Shown: positions 32,898-42,700 of the stretch, in pieces
Layout of the letters: every line of letters begins with the position of its first letter
Position numbering within the stretch: the stretch's first letter is position 1
Assembly: GCF_028291725.1 (NCBI RefSeq)
Contig: NZ_JAQGNT010000030.1
Coordinates: forward strand, 1 to 50,004
DNA: 50,004 nucleotides
Origin: Hydrocarboniphaga sp.
GTDB taxonomy: Bacteria > Pseudomonadota > Gammaproteobacteria > Nevskiales > Nevskiaceae
Reading direction: 5' to 3'
Notes under the pieces: generated by a model
Databases searched by the model: none
Told to the model about the DNA's origin: nothing
Seen by the model: only the letters and a program-made list of their open reading frames with translations
Position numbers and translations under genes: made by a program

Positions 32898-34928
32898 ATG
32901 CGCAACATCCTGCTTACGGGCGAGCCTCGGGCGCTCGTCGGTGCACTATTGTCATCGGTACGGCGATGCTCGCCGCGGACCGGCATTGCGGCCCTGGTCC
33001 TGGCCACGCTGACACTTCTCATATCGGGGACCGCGCTCGCACAAACCAGCCCACAGCAGTTGATCAATTCGTTTTCTCCGACCAGCGGCCCGGCAGGTAC
33101 CGTGGTCACCCTCAAGGGCAGTGGTTTCACCGGCTCGAACGCCGCATGGGTCGGTGACGCGCACAATGCGAAACTGAAGGTCGTCAGCGACACGGTAGCC
33201 AAAATCACCGTCCCGCCGGAAGCCCATACCGGCGCTGTCGCGATCCTCAATGCCGCCCATGCGGCGTTCACCGCCAGCTCGTTCACGATCACCGATGCGG
33301 CGGCTCTGCCGCAGCAGAAAATCAGCGCGATCTCGCCGAAATCCGGACCGGCCGGCACGGTTGTTACGGTGACCGGGAAAGGATTCACCGGCTCAACCTC
33401 GGCCTGGGTCGGATCGGCCCACGATGGTGGGCTCAGCGTCATCAGCGACACCCAGGCTCTGGTTACGGTCCCCGCCGACGCCAGTTCTGGCCAGGTCGCC
33501 ATCCTCAATGCCGAGCACTCGGCGCTGTCGGCACAGACGTTCAAACTGACCACCACTGCAGCCCCGCTGAAACAGCAAACCATCAGCGGCATTTCTCCGC
33601 TCAGCGGGCCGGTCGGCACTGTCGTCCGCGTGTCGGGTACCGGCTTCACCGGATCCAACTCGGCCTGGGTCGGCAACGCGCAGAACGCCAGCCTGACCGT
33701 GATCAGCGACACGCAGGCCAACATCACGGTGCCGGCTGCGGCGGCGTCCGGGGCTGTCAGCATACTGAGCCCACAATACTCGGCGGTCTCGTCATCGACG
33801 TTCAATGTCACTGCCGCACAGCCCGGAACACAATCCCTGCGCGTACTCGGCAACCGTTTCGTCGACGCCAATGGCGCGACCGTCCAGCTGCGCGGGGTGA
33901 ACTACAGCGGCTTCGAGTTCGTCGCTGTCCAGGGCTGGAACCCGTCGGATCCGTCCGGCGCGCAGGCTGGCCAGGCCGGCGGGCCGAAATGGTCTGCCAT
34001 TCAGGCCTGGAAGGCGAATACGATCCGCATTCCGCTGAACGAGGCGTCGTGGCTCGGCTACAGCTGCACCGACACCAGCGGCGTCGTGCACAACCCCGAT
34101 CCGGGCGGCAACTATCAGTCCGCGGTGAAGACGCAGGTCGACCAGGCGATTGCGGCCGGACTGTACGTGATCATCGATCTGCACTGGACCGCTCCGGGCA
34201 ATGCCTGCCCGATGCTGCAGACCCAGATGGCCGACGCCGATCATTCACTCGCGTTCTGGACCTCGGTCGCCGGCATGTTCAAGACTTATCCGGGCGTGCT
34301 GTTCGAGCTGTTCAACGAGCCGTTCATGAACTTCGAGTTCAGCGGCGACAGCTGGAGCTACATGATGCAGGGCACCGGCGGCTCGTTCACCGGCTATCCG
34401 GCCACCAGCAGCAGCGGCAACTGGACCGACGTGAAGCAGCCCTGGGCCATCGCGAGCTACCAGGCGATGATCGACGCGGTCCGCGCCACCGGCGCCGGCA
34501 ATGTGCTGCTGATCGGTACGATGCAGTATTCGCAGGAGTTCAGCGGCTGGCTGTCGCACAAGCCGACCGATTCCTTGAACCAGATCGCCGCCGTTTGGCA
34601 TGCCTATCCCACGTATGGCAACGCCTGGGGATCGGACGCCTACGCCCAGCCCAACTTCGCACCGGCGGTCTACACCGATATGCAAGCAATACTGGCGGCG
34701 GGCATCCCGGTGATTGCCACCGAGACCGGCGACCAGAACACGCCCGGGACGGTCGGCGCGCCGCTGGTATCCAACATCACGGCCTGGGCGGATCAGAACG
34801 GCGTCAGCGTCGTCGGCTGGGCCTGGGACGTCTGGGGCGTTCCGGACAATGTGCTGATCAAAGACGTCGATGGCACGCCAACGGACGGCTACGGGCAGGT
34901 CTATCGCAGCTGGCTGCTGGCCCACTGA
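32898..34928 (+). CDS. Secreted glycoside hydrolase family 5 enzyme with three IPT/TIG domains
   Basis: A 676-residue exoenzyme. A long signal region (Arg-rich start, then hydrophobic ALVLATLTLLISGTALAQ, cleavage near residue 48) precedes three tandem immunoglobulin-like IPT/TIG domains. These lie at about 55-135, 137-215 and 220-305, and each opens like ISPKSGPAGTVVTVTGKGFT. The GH5 barrel follows (about 312-670). The acid/base is Glu474 in LFELFNEP and the nucleophile Glu609 in VIATETGD; HAYP and WAWDVWG are further GH5 signs. It probably cuts cellulose or another beta-glucan outside the cell. Use of TIG domains rather than a carbohydrate-binding module is uncommon. The gene stands alone. 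Confidence 0.92.
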   Translation: MRNILLTGEPRALVGALLSSVRRCSPRTGIAALVLATLTLLISGTALAQTSPQQLINSFSPTSGPAGTVVTLKGSGFTGSNAAWVGDAHNAKLKVVSDTVAKITVPPEAHTGAVAILNAAHAAFTASSFTITDAAALPQQKISAISPKSGPAGTVVTVTGKGFTGSTSAWVGSAHDGGLSVISDTQALVTVPADASSGQVAILNAEHSALSAQTFKLTTTAAPLKQQTISGISPLSGPVGTVVRVSGTGFTGSNSAWVGNAQNASLTVISDTQANITVPAAAASGAVSILSPQYSAVSSSTFNVTAAQPGTQSLRVLGNRFVDANGATVQLRGVNYSGFEFVAVQGWNPSDPSGAQAGQAGGPKWSAIQAWKANTIRIPLNEASWLGYSCTDTSGVVHNPDPGGNYQSAVKTQVDQAIAAGLYVIIDLHWTAPGNACPMLQTQMADADHSLAFWTSVAGMFKTYPGVLFELFNEPFMNFEFSGDSWSYMMQGTGGSFTGYPATSSSGNWTDVKQPWAIASYQAMIDAVRATGAGNVLLIGTMQYSQEFSGWLSHKPTDSLNQIAAVWHAYPTYGNAWGSDAYAQPNFAPAVYTDMQAILAAGIPVIATETGDQNTPGTVGAPLVSNITAWADQNGVSVVGWAWDVWGVPDNVLIKDVDGTPTDGYGQVYRSWLLAH

Positions 34929-35048
34929 GGGGCTGACCCGGTTCACCGACGAGGACGCCGCGGCGCCCTCGTCGGCGGCTCCCTATCGGCCGGCGGTAAA
35001 GCGCGTTTCCACACAGACGGCACGATTCGATCGGTGCAAGGTGCGGCT

Positions 35049-35945
35049 ATGGCCCCGTCCCCGCCGCCCGTGCTGCTGTCCGACGCGGAGTACCGGCGCT
35101 TCTTCCGGTCTCCTGCTATCGGCATGCTGCGCCTGCGCAGCGACGGCCGCATCGTCGGTGCCAACCCGTTCCTGTGCGGACGGCTGCAATACTCTCAACT
35201 GGAAGTCAATGGAAAACTCCTGGCGGAACTCGGCGGCCTGCCCGGCTCCGATGCCGAGCAGCCGGTGTTGCGCGCGCTGCTTCAGCGTGGCTACCTGCGA
35301 AGCGCCGACCTGCCGCTGATCAGAAAGGACGGCGCCAGCCTGTATTTCGAGTTCCGGCGGCTGGGATCGCTGGCGGATCAGACGGAGCTGATCGAATGCC
35401 ATTTCCAGAGCTTCGAACTCAGTCCGCAAGGCCTGATTACCCGGCTCCCGGCGCCGGACAACACCGAGCCACCGCTGCAGCCGCTCGATTTCGAGGGCGT
35501 CGCCAATCGTGAAATCGAGTTGACGCGAAGCCAGGGGCGACCGCTGTCGCTGCTGAGCATCATGATCGATCGCCCCGACCGGACCAGCGATCCACGATCC
35601 GCCACGGTGTCGCTGCCGCTCGACGAATTCGCCAGAGCCTGCACCAGCGTACTGCGTACCAGCGACTCTGTGGGCCAACTCGACGAGGCCATGTTTCAGA
35701 TCCTGCTGCCGGGAACGCCGGCCAGGGGTGCGCTGCGTACCGCAGAACGCCTGCGATCGGCTTTCGCCGCGATGGCGATCCCGACCGCGCACGGTCAATT
35801 CAGGAGCATCACCGTTTCGATCGGCGCTGTTACCACGCGCACCGGCCTGACCTCGTACCTGTCGCTGCGCTCGCGTGCCGACGCCAAGCGCGACGACGCG
35901 CGCAGCTGCGGGGGCAACCGCATCGTTGCAGGTCGCGGTGGCTAG
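35049..35945 (+). CDS. PAS domain protein with degenerate GGDEF domain
   Basis: About 298 residues from ATG 35049 (an in-frame ATG at 35034 adds five). A PAS domain (about residues 12-125: YRRFFRSPAIGMLRLRSDGR) is followed by a GGDEF-like fold. LSLLSIMIDRPD replaces the metal-binding start, and VGQLDEAMFQILLPGTP stands where RVGGEEFAILLPGTD occurs in active enzymes. The catalytic signature is thus lost, and it should not make cyclic di-GMP. It may bind GTP or act as a receptor or partner. There is no membrane segment. The 3' end is overlapped by a doubtful frame on the other strand. Confidence 0.8.
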   Translation: MAPSPPPVLLSDAEYRRFFRSPAIGMLRLRSDGRIVGANPFLCGRLQYSQLEVNGKLLAELGGLPGSDAEQPVLRALLQRGYLRSADLPLIRKDGASLYFEFRRLGSLADQTELIECHFQSFELSPQGLITRLPAPDNTEPPLQPLDFEGVANREIELTRSQGRPLSLLSIMIDRPDRTSDPRSATVSLPLDEFARACTSVLRTSDSVGQLDEAMFQILLPGTPARGALRTAERLRSAFAAMAIPTAHGQFRSITVSIGAVTTRTGLTSYLSLRSRADAKRDDARSCGGNRIVAGRGG

Positions 35946-36168
35946 CGGCAGCGATCAATCTGCTTGTCAGCAGCACGGCTCGATTGAGAAGCCCGAGAAG
36001 ACGCAGGCTGATCGACTCTTTGAACGCACAGGAGGCCGCATCACCCAACTGCGACGCCCGCCAGATCTCAAGCTGGCTCTCGGTCGACGGCGCCGTCCCG
36101 GACACCGCCTTGCCGCTGGCAACTGCTGGTCGACGCTGTGGTGGCGAAAGCTCAGCAAGCTCAAGCAT
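35830..36168 (-). CDS. Doubtful small protein, coupled to the preceding small ORF
   Basis: A 112-codon frame whose ATG (36168) overlaps the stop of the 53-residue ORF in ATGCTTGA. Residues 25-70 (STESQLEIWRASQLGDAASC, then LLGLLNRAVLLTSRLIAAA) look protein-like. The last 40 residues are Arg/Cys-rich, as expected of antisense translation over the PAS-GGDEF gene. A frameshift or earlier true end is possible. No family is recognised. Confidence 0.25.
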   Translation of the reverse strand: MLELAELSPPQRRPAVASGKAVSGTAPSTESQLEIWRASQLGDAASCAFKESISLRLLGLLNRAVLLTSRLIAAASHRDLQRCGCPRSCARRRAWRRHASAATGTRSGRCAW

Positions 36169-36322
36169 CCGTCAGTGTCACAGGCACAGGTGATCGCCGG
36201 AGCGGGCGGTAGAGATGCCGCCGCCGGCCACGGCCGAAAACGAAAACCAGCAGCGACCATAGACCACACCAGACACTCCAGCTAAGCCAGAAATACCCGT
36301 CGTTCCAGACAAACTGAATCAT
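36161..36322 (-). CDS. Putative 53-residue single-span membrane protein
   Basis: From ATG 36322 the frame reads MIQFVWNDGYFWLSWSVWCG, then a hydrophobic stretch ending in FVFGRGRRRHLYRPLRR. This is a Trp-rich membrane helix followed by a positively charged cytoplasmic tail, a typical layout for small membrane proteins. AAGG lies just before the start. It is too short for standard ORF thresholds. I know no homolog. Confidence 0.4.
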   Translation of the reverse strand: MIQFVWNDGYFWLSWSVWCGLWSLLVFVFGRGRRRHLYRPLRRSPVPVTLTDA

Positions 36323-36471
36323 CCTTGATTCCTCGATTCAAGCACGCGGTGCGACTCACCCGCCTGCATTGGGCCTGGCGCGTCGAGCGCCGGTTTGCGT
36401 GACTTGCGAACATAGACCTGTCCGCGGGTGTTCTCCGTGCGTTGGCCAACTAAGGAGGCTCGAAAGCGCAC

Positions 36472-36566
36472 TGCCTCACTCGAAACGCAGCAGCAGTTCG
36501 ACTCCGAGCAGCAGGTCATCGAAGGATTCACTGTCGAAATTCGAATTCCGGTACCGGCAAGACACA
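36472..36566 (-). pseudogene. 3' remnant of an EpsL-like barrel gene (left copy of the cluster-flanking repeat)
   Basis: The minus-strand frame reads CRYRNSNFDSESFDD and LLLGVELLLRFE then stop. It is almost identical to the end of the barrel gene at 48526 (YRDRNSNVDTESFDD and MMLGAELLLRFE). DNA similarity to 48519-48612 is high and includes bases just past the stop codon. Homology fades near 36575. It is a leftover of a duplicated or rearranged gene at the left edge of the biosynthetic cluster. Confidence 0.8.
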
Positions 36567-36641
36567 AAGCTGATCCGGCGGTTCGTGACGTTTTTTAATC
36601 TGATGCCCTGTTCAGCTACTAGTTAGCTCGGTCTGCACATT

Positions 36642-36687
36642 ATTGCGACACAGCAGGTGCCGGCGGCGTGTCCCGGCGTGGTCGCAA
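36642..36687. promoter_or_regulatory. Inverted repeat upstream of the NRPS-PKS gene
   Basis: TTGCGAC (36643-36649) and GTCGCAA (36681-36687) are exact inverted arms 31 bases apart, 47 bases before the start codon. They may form an operator or leader hairpin. No known regulator site is matched. Confidence 0.3.
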
Positions 36688-36722
36688 CAATAGGCAGGGG
36701 ATATGAGCCAAGCTTGGACAGG

Positions 36723-36748
36723 GATGTCTAGCGATGATGTCTAGCGAT
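36723..36748. repeat. 13-bp tandem duplication across the NRPS-PKS start codon
   Basis: GATGTCTAGCGAT occurs at 36723-36735 and again at 36736-36748. Each copy has an ATG. The first (36724) opens a 6-codon frame ending in TAG; the second (36737), or the junction ATG (36734), opens the 3172-residue protein. Confidence 0.9.
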
Positions 36749-39700
36749 CGCACGCGGACGAGCATCGCCCGCGTGATCGAGCAGCAGTGGCAGAGCAGCC
36801 CCGGGCACGACGCCGTGCACGCGGCCGGCCGCTGGTGGCGTTCCACCGAAATCGAACGGGAAAGCCGGCGCATCGTCACTGCGCTCGCCGAGCTTGGCGT
36901 GCAGATCGGCGCGGTAGTCGCGGTGTTGCTGCCGCGCGGCATCGATCAGTTACTGGCGATCCTGGCGGTGCACCGTCTCGGCGCGGTCTGCCTGCCCCTC
37001 GACATCGAGGCACCGCTCGAACGCCTGCGTCACTGCCTTGATCAGAGCGGCGCCTGTCGGCTGATCGGTGACCGGGCGCAATGGCACTCGCTCGATCCGG
37101 AAGCAGCGCGACGGGTCGAAGACAGCTGTCATTTCATCGACATCCTCGATCTGCGCCGGAGCCGCGAGGGCGCGCCGGTTCAGGCGCCGCTGCTGGGCGA
37201 CGACGCCGCATTCTGCGTGCTCTACACCTCCGGCTCCACCGGCCGGCCGAAAGGCGTAGCGCTCAGCCAGCGCAACGTCCTCAACTGCCTGCAGTGGATG
37301 CAGCAGCAGCATCCGCTGGGCGGTGACGAGGTGGTGCTGCACAAGACGCCGATCGGTTTCGATGTGTCGATGTACGAGCTGTTCTGGCCGCTGATGGCCG
37401 GCGCGCGCATTGTCATCGCCGACGAGCATGGCCACAAGGACGCGGCGTATCTGGCCGAACTGATACAGCATCACGGCATCACGGACGCGCACTTCGTACC
37501 GGCGATGCTGGCCGCGTTTTCGGACCAGGCCGAAACCCCGGCCTGCGCCAGCCTGAAGCGTATCTATGCGTCCGGCGAAGCCCTGCCCTGGGCGCTGGTA
37601 CGCCGACTCGGCGATATGCTGCCGCAGGCCCGCATTTACAACTGGTATGGGCCGACTGAAGGCGGCGTGGTCAGCCATCAGGCCTGCGACGGCGATCAGC
37701 GCGACGGCTTCGTGCCGATCGGGCGCGCCGTCGCCAACACCAGTCTGCACGTGCTCGACGACGATCTGCGGCCGCTGCCCCCCGGCAGTGACGGCGAGTT
37801 GTACATCGGCGGCGCCCAGGTAGCGCTCGGCTATGTCAATCAGCCGGAGCTGACAGCGCAGCGCTTCGTGCAGCATGCGCGCTTTGGACGCCTGTATCGC
37901 AGCGGCGACTTCGTCTGCGAACGCGCCGATGGCGGGCTGGAATATCGCGGCCGCCGCGATCAGCAGGTCAAGCTGCGCGGCGTGCGGGTCGAACTCGGCG
38001 AAATCGAATCGGCACTGCTCGCTTATGCAGGCGTCACCGCGGCCGCCGCCGGCGTGCGCGATCTGCATGGGCAGCCGAGCTTGCTGGCCTGGTACCAGAC
38101 ACGCATCGCGATCGACGTTTCCGCACTGCGGGCCTTCCTGGAACAGCGCCTGCCAGCAGCGATGCTGCCGCAGCACTTCATCGCGATAGACTCGCTGCCT
38201 CAACTCAGCAGCGGCAAGATCGATCGTAGCGCGCTGCCTTTGCGCGTCACGCCGGCGCCGCGTCAGCGTCCACTGGTCGCGGCCGTCGGCGACTTGCAAC
38301 AGCGGCTGCTGGCAATCTGGCAGAACGTGTTGAAACTCGATGCGATCGGCGTCGAAGACCGATTCTTCGAAGCCGGCGGCAACTCGCTGCAGGCGGTGGA
38401 GTTGATGGGACAACTGCGGCGCGCGCTCGGGCAGCGCGTGCCGCTGATTCGCTTCTTCGAAGCGCCGACGATTCGCGCGCTTGCGACGCTGCTCGAGCGC
38501 GATTACGCGGCAGCGCTTGCCCACTGGCTCGGCAATGAAGTCCCGGGCAGGCACCATGCGCCAGTCGATGCCGTCGCAGCGAAGCCCAAGGCACTCGCCG
38601 CGGGCAAGGCGATCGCGATTGTCGGCATGTCGTGCCGCGTTCCGGGCGCCGAAGATCTGGATGCGTTCTGGCAGCAGATCGCCAACGGCCGCGAGGGCCT
38701 GCGCGATTTCACCGACGAGGAACTGATCGCCGCCGGCGTCAGCGCCGCCGATATTGCCGACCCGGGCTATGTGCGGCGCGGCGGCGCGATCGACGAACCC
38801 TACGGCTTCGACGCCGCATTCTTCGGCTACTCGCCGCGTGAAGCCGAGCTGACCGATCCGCAGCAGCGCGTACTGCTCGAAGCCGCCTGGCACGCGCTCG
38901 AAGACGCTGGCATCGCCGCGGGCCGCGGCGAGCGCATCGGCGTCTACGTCGGCCTGGCTCGCAACCAGTATTTCGATCGTCAACTCGCCAGTTACGAGGA
39001 CTTGCGGCTTGAAGATCCGGGATTCCAGGTTCTGCTCGGCAACGACAAGGACTACGCCGCAACGCGCATTGCTTACAAACTCGACCTGCGCGGCCCGGCT
39101 CTGAGCTTGCAGACCGCCTGCTCGAGTTCCGGCGTCGCCGTGCACCTGGCCTGCCAGGCACTGCGCCAGAACGATTGCGATGCCGCGATCGTCGGCGGCG
39201 TGCGCTTGAACCTGCCGCATCGTGCCGGCTATCGGCATGTCGACGGCGGACCGCAGGCGATCGACGGCCGGGTGCGCCCGTTTGATGCTGCTGCCAGCGG
39301 CATGGTGCTGAGTTCGGGCGTCGCCTGCCTGGTGTTGAAGCCACTGTCACGAGCGCAAGCCGATGGCGATCGCATCTACGCTCTGATCAAGGGCAGCGCG
39401 ATCAATAACGACGGCGCCGCCAAAATCGGCTACACCGCGCCTTCGCTGCAGGGACAGCTCGCGGTGATCCGGGCTGCGCTCGATAGCGCCGGCGTCGAGC
39501 CGCAGAGCGTCGGCTACGTCGAGGCTCATGGCACCGGCACGCCGCTGGGCGATCCGATCGAAGTGGCGGCACTGTCGGGCGCCTACGAGCAGGCCGACCA
39601 CATCGCGCTCGGCAGCGTCAAGGGCAACATCGGCCACCTCGACGCCGGCGCCGGCGCGATCGGCCTGATCAAGACCGCGCTCGCCTTGAAGCATCGGCAG

Positions 39701-42700
39701 CTGCCGCCGTCGATCCACTTCGATACGCCGAATCCGGAATGCGACTTCGATCGGACTCCGTTCTTCGTCAACACCGAACTGCTGGCCTGGCATAGCCCAA
39801 CACCGCGCCGCGCCGCGGTCTCGGCTTTCGGTTTCGGCGGCACCAATTTTCATGGCGTGCTCGAACAAGCGCCCGAGCCGATGGCGTCGCCCGCGGCCCG
39901 CCAGCACCAGGTACTGCGCCTATCGGCGCGCGACGACCAGGCGCTGAGCAGGCTCGCAAGCCGGCTCGCCGCGCACCTGAAACAACAGCCGGAACTTGCG
40001 CTGGCCGACGTGGCTTACACGCTGGACGTCGGCCGCGCGCGACAGGCGCGGCGTACCGCGATCGTCGCGACCGACACCGCCGACGCCGTTGCGCAACTCG
40101 AACGCTTCGCCACCGCCGGCAGCACCAGCGCAGATCCGAGCCTGGTCTTCATGTTCCCCGGCCAGGGCGCGCAGCACGTCGACATGGGCCGCGACCTGTA
40201 TGAAACGGAGCCGCTGTTCCGCGAGCTGATCGACGAATGCGCGGATCGCCTGACGTCCAGCCTTGCGGTGGACTTGCGCTCGATCCTGTATCCGCAGCAC
40301 AGCGATCGCGAAGCCGCCGAGCAGCTGATGCGCACGACCGAATACGCGCAGCCGGCGATCTTCGCTGTCAGCTACGCGAGCGCACGCCTGTGGCAATCCT
40401 GGGGCCTGCAGCCGGATGCGCTCGTCGGCCACAGCCTCGGCGAGTTCGTCGCCGCAACACTGGCCGGTGTTTTCACGCTGGACGACGCACTGAAGCTGAT
40501 CGCACAGCGCGGGCGTCTGATGCAGTCAGTGGCGCGCGGCAGCATGCTCGCGGTACATCTGTCGGAAGCCGATGTGCAGCCGTATCTTGGCGACAATGTC
40601 GCGCTCGCCGCGATCAATTCGCCGCAACAGCTCGTGCTCGCCGGGCCTGATGCGGCTCTGGCCGGCGTCGCCGAAAAACTGCGCGCGCACGGCATTGCCA
40701 GCAGCGTGTTGCACACCTCGCACGCCTTCCATTCGTCGATGATGGCCGAGATCGTCGAGCCATTCGCCGGTTTCGTCGCCGGCACTCGCCGCGGCCATGC
40801 GCGACTGGCCTTGATGTCGACGCTGAGCGGCGGCTGGTCGACACCCGAAGATCTGCGCGAGCCTCATCACTGGGCGCGACAGCTGCGCGAGCCGGTGCGC
40901 TTCGGCCCGGCCATCCATGCCTTGCTGGCGCAGCCCGGCCGGGTGTTTCTGGAGGTCGGCCCGGGCCAGAGCTTGAGCACGGCGGTGCGTCAGGCGATGC
41001 AGCCCGAGAATCAGGCGACAGTGTTGTCGTCGATGCCGCATGCGACGCAGGCTGCTTCGGCCCACGCTCATTTGATGCGGACCGTCGCTACGCTGTTCGT
41101 TGCCGGCGTCGAGCTCGAACCGGCGAAGTTCTATGCCGGCGAGCATCGACTCAAAGTGTCCTTGCCCGCCTACCCGTTCCAGCGACAGCGCTATTTCATC
41201 GAGGCGGCAGACCGCGCGGGGATCGCAGCGCCGCCGCCGGCCATCGCGCTCGTCGCCGATGACGTACCAGAGGCGATGGCCGCTGTCGCTGCCACCGCAG
41301 GCGAAAGCGACGACTTGAGTTCGCGACTGCTGAGACTACTGGCGCAGCTGACCGGACGAGTCTTCACCGACGAACACCGGGAGCACAGCTTCCTCGAACT
41401 TGGTATGGACTCGCTGACGCTGACCCAGCTCGCCAGCAAGCTCAGGCGCGAATTCAAGGTCGAAGTGCGCTTTCGCAAGCTGCTCGAGGAATACGGCAGC
41501 ATTCACCTGCTGACTGCGTATCTGCGCGAACAGGGCGCGAGCGCAGCGGTCGTGGTGCCTTTACATCACAACGCAGCGCCAGCTGCCGCGACCGGCGGCG
41601 CAACCGCCAGCTTCGGTGCCGGTACCCGCATCCGCCGCGAATACCTCGGCGGCTTCACCTCGCGCCAGGCCGCGGCGGTCGATGCGCTGGCCAAGCGCTA
41701 TCTGGCCCGCACCGGCCGCTCGCGCGAATATGCCGCTGCGCATCGCGCGGTACTCGCCGACCCGCGAACCGTGTCCGGCTTCCGGCCCGAGACAAAAGAA
41801 CTGGTCTACCCGATCGTCGTCGATCGCTCGGAGGGCTCGTATCTGTGGGATCTCGACGGCAACGGTTATGTCGATGCGACCTGCGGCTTCGGCTCGATGT
41901 TCTTCGGCCATCGAGCGCGCTTCGTCAGTGATGCGATCGCCGCTCAGCTCAAAATCGGCTGGGAAATCGGTCCGCAGACGCCCTTGGCCGGCGAATGCGC
42001 GCGGCTGTTCTCGCAGGCCACCGGCCTGGCGCGCGTCGCGTTCTGCAATACCGGCTCCGAAGCGGTGCTTGCAGCGGTGCGGCTCGCGCGTACCGTCACC
42101 GGCAAGTCGCTGATCGTCAGTTTCACTGGCGACTATCACGGCATCCAGGACGAAGTCCTGGCCCGCGCCGGCATCGGCGGCCGTTCGATTCCGGCAGCGC
42201 CGGGCATTCCGGCCGAGTCGGTCGCCAACACGCTGATTCTCGATTACGGCGACCCGGACGCGCTGCGCGTCATACGCGAGCGTGCCGACGAGATCGCCGG
42301 CGTGCTGATCGAGCCGGTGCAGTCGCGGCGTCCCGACTTCCAGCCGCGCGAATTCCTGCAGCAACTGCGCACGCTGACCTACGAAGCCGACATCGCCTTC
42401 ATCATGGACGAGGTCATCACCGGCTTCCGCAGCGGACTGCGCGGCGCGCAGGGCTACTACGGTGTCGACGCCGACATCGCGATCTACGGCAAGGTTTTCG
42501 GCGGCGGCATGCCGGTCGGCGCGGTCGCCGGCATCCCGCGCTATCTCGACGCGCTCGACGGCGGTGCCTGGCAGTACGGCGATGCATCGGTGCCGGAAAT
42601 CGGCGTGACCTATTTCGCCGGCACCTTCGTGCGCCACCCGCTGGCGCTGGCGGCGGTGCGCGCGAGTCTGCAGGCGCTGCTCGAACATCCGGAGTGGCCG

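Noticed and set aside
36950-39238. 762-codon antisense frame opposite the megasynthase
   Set aside because: It covers clear A, T and KS domains of the sense strand and has no recognisable protein content.
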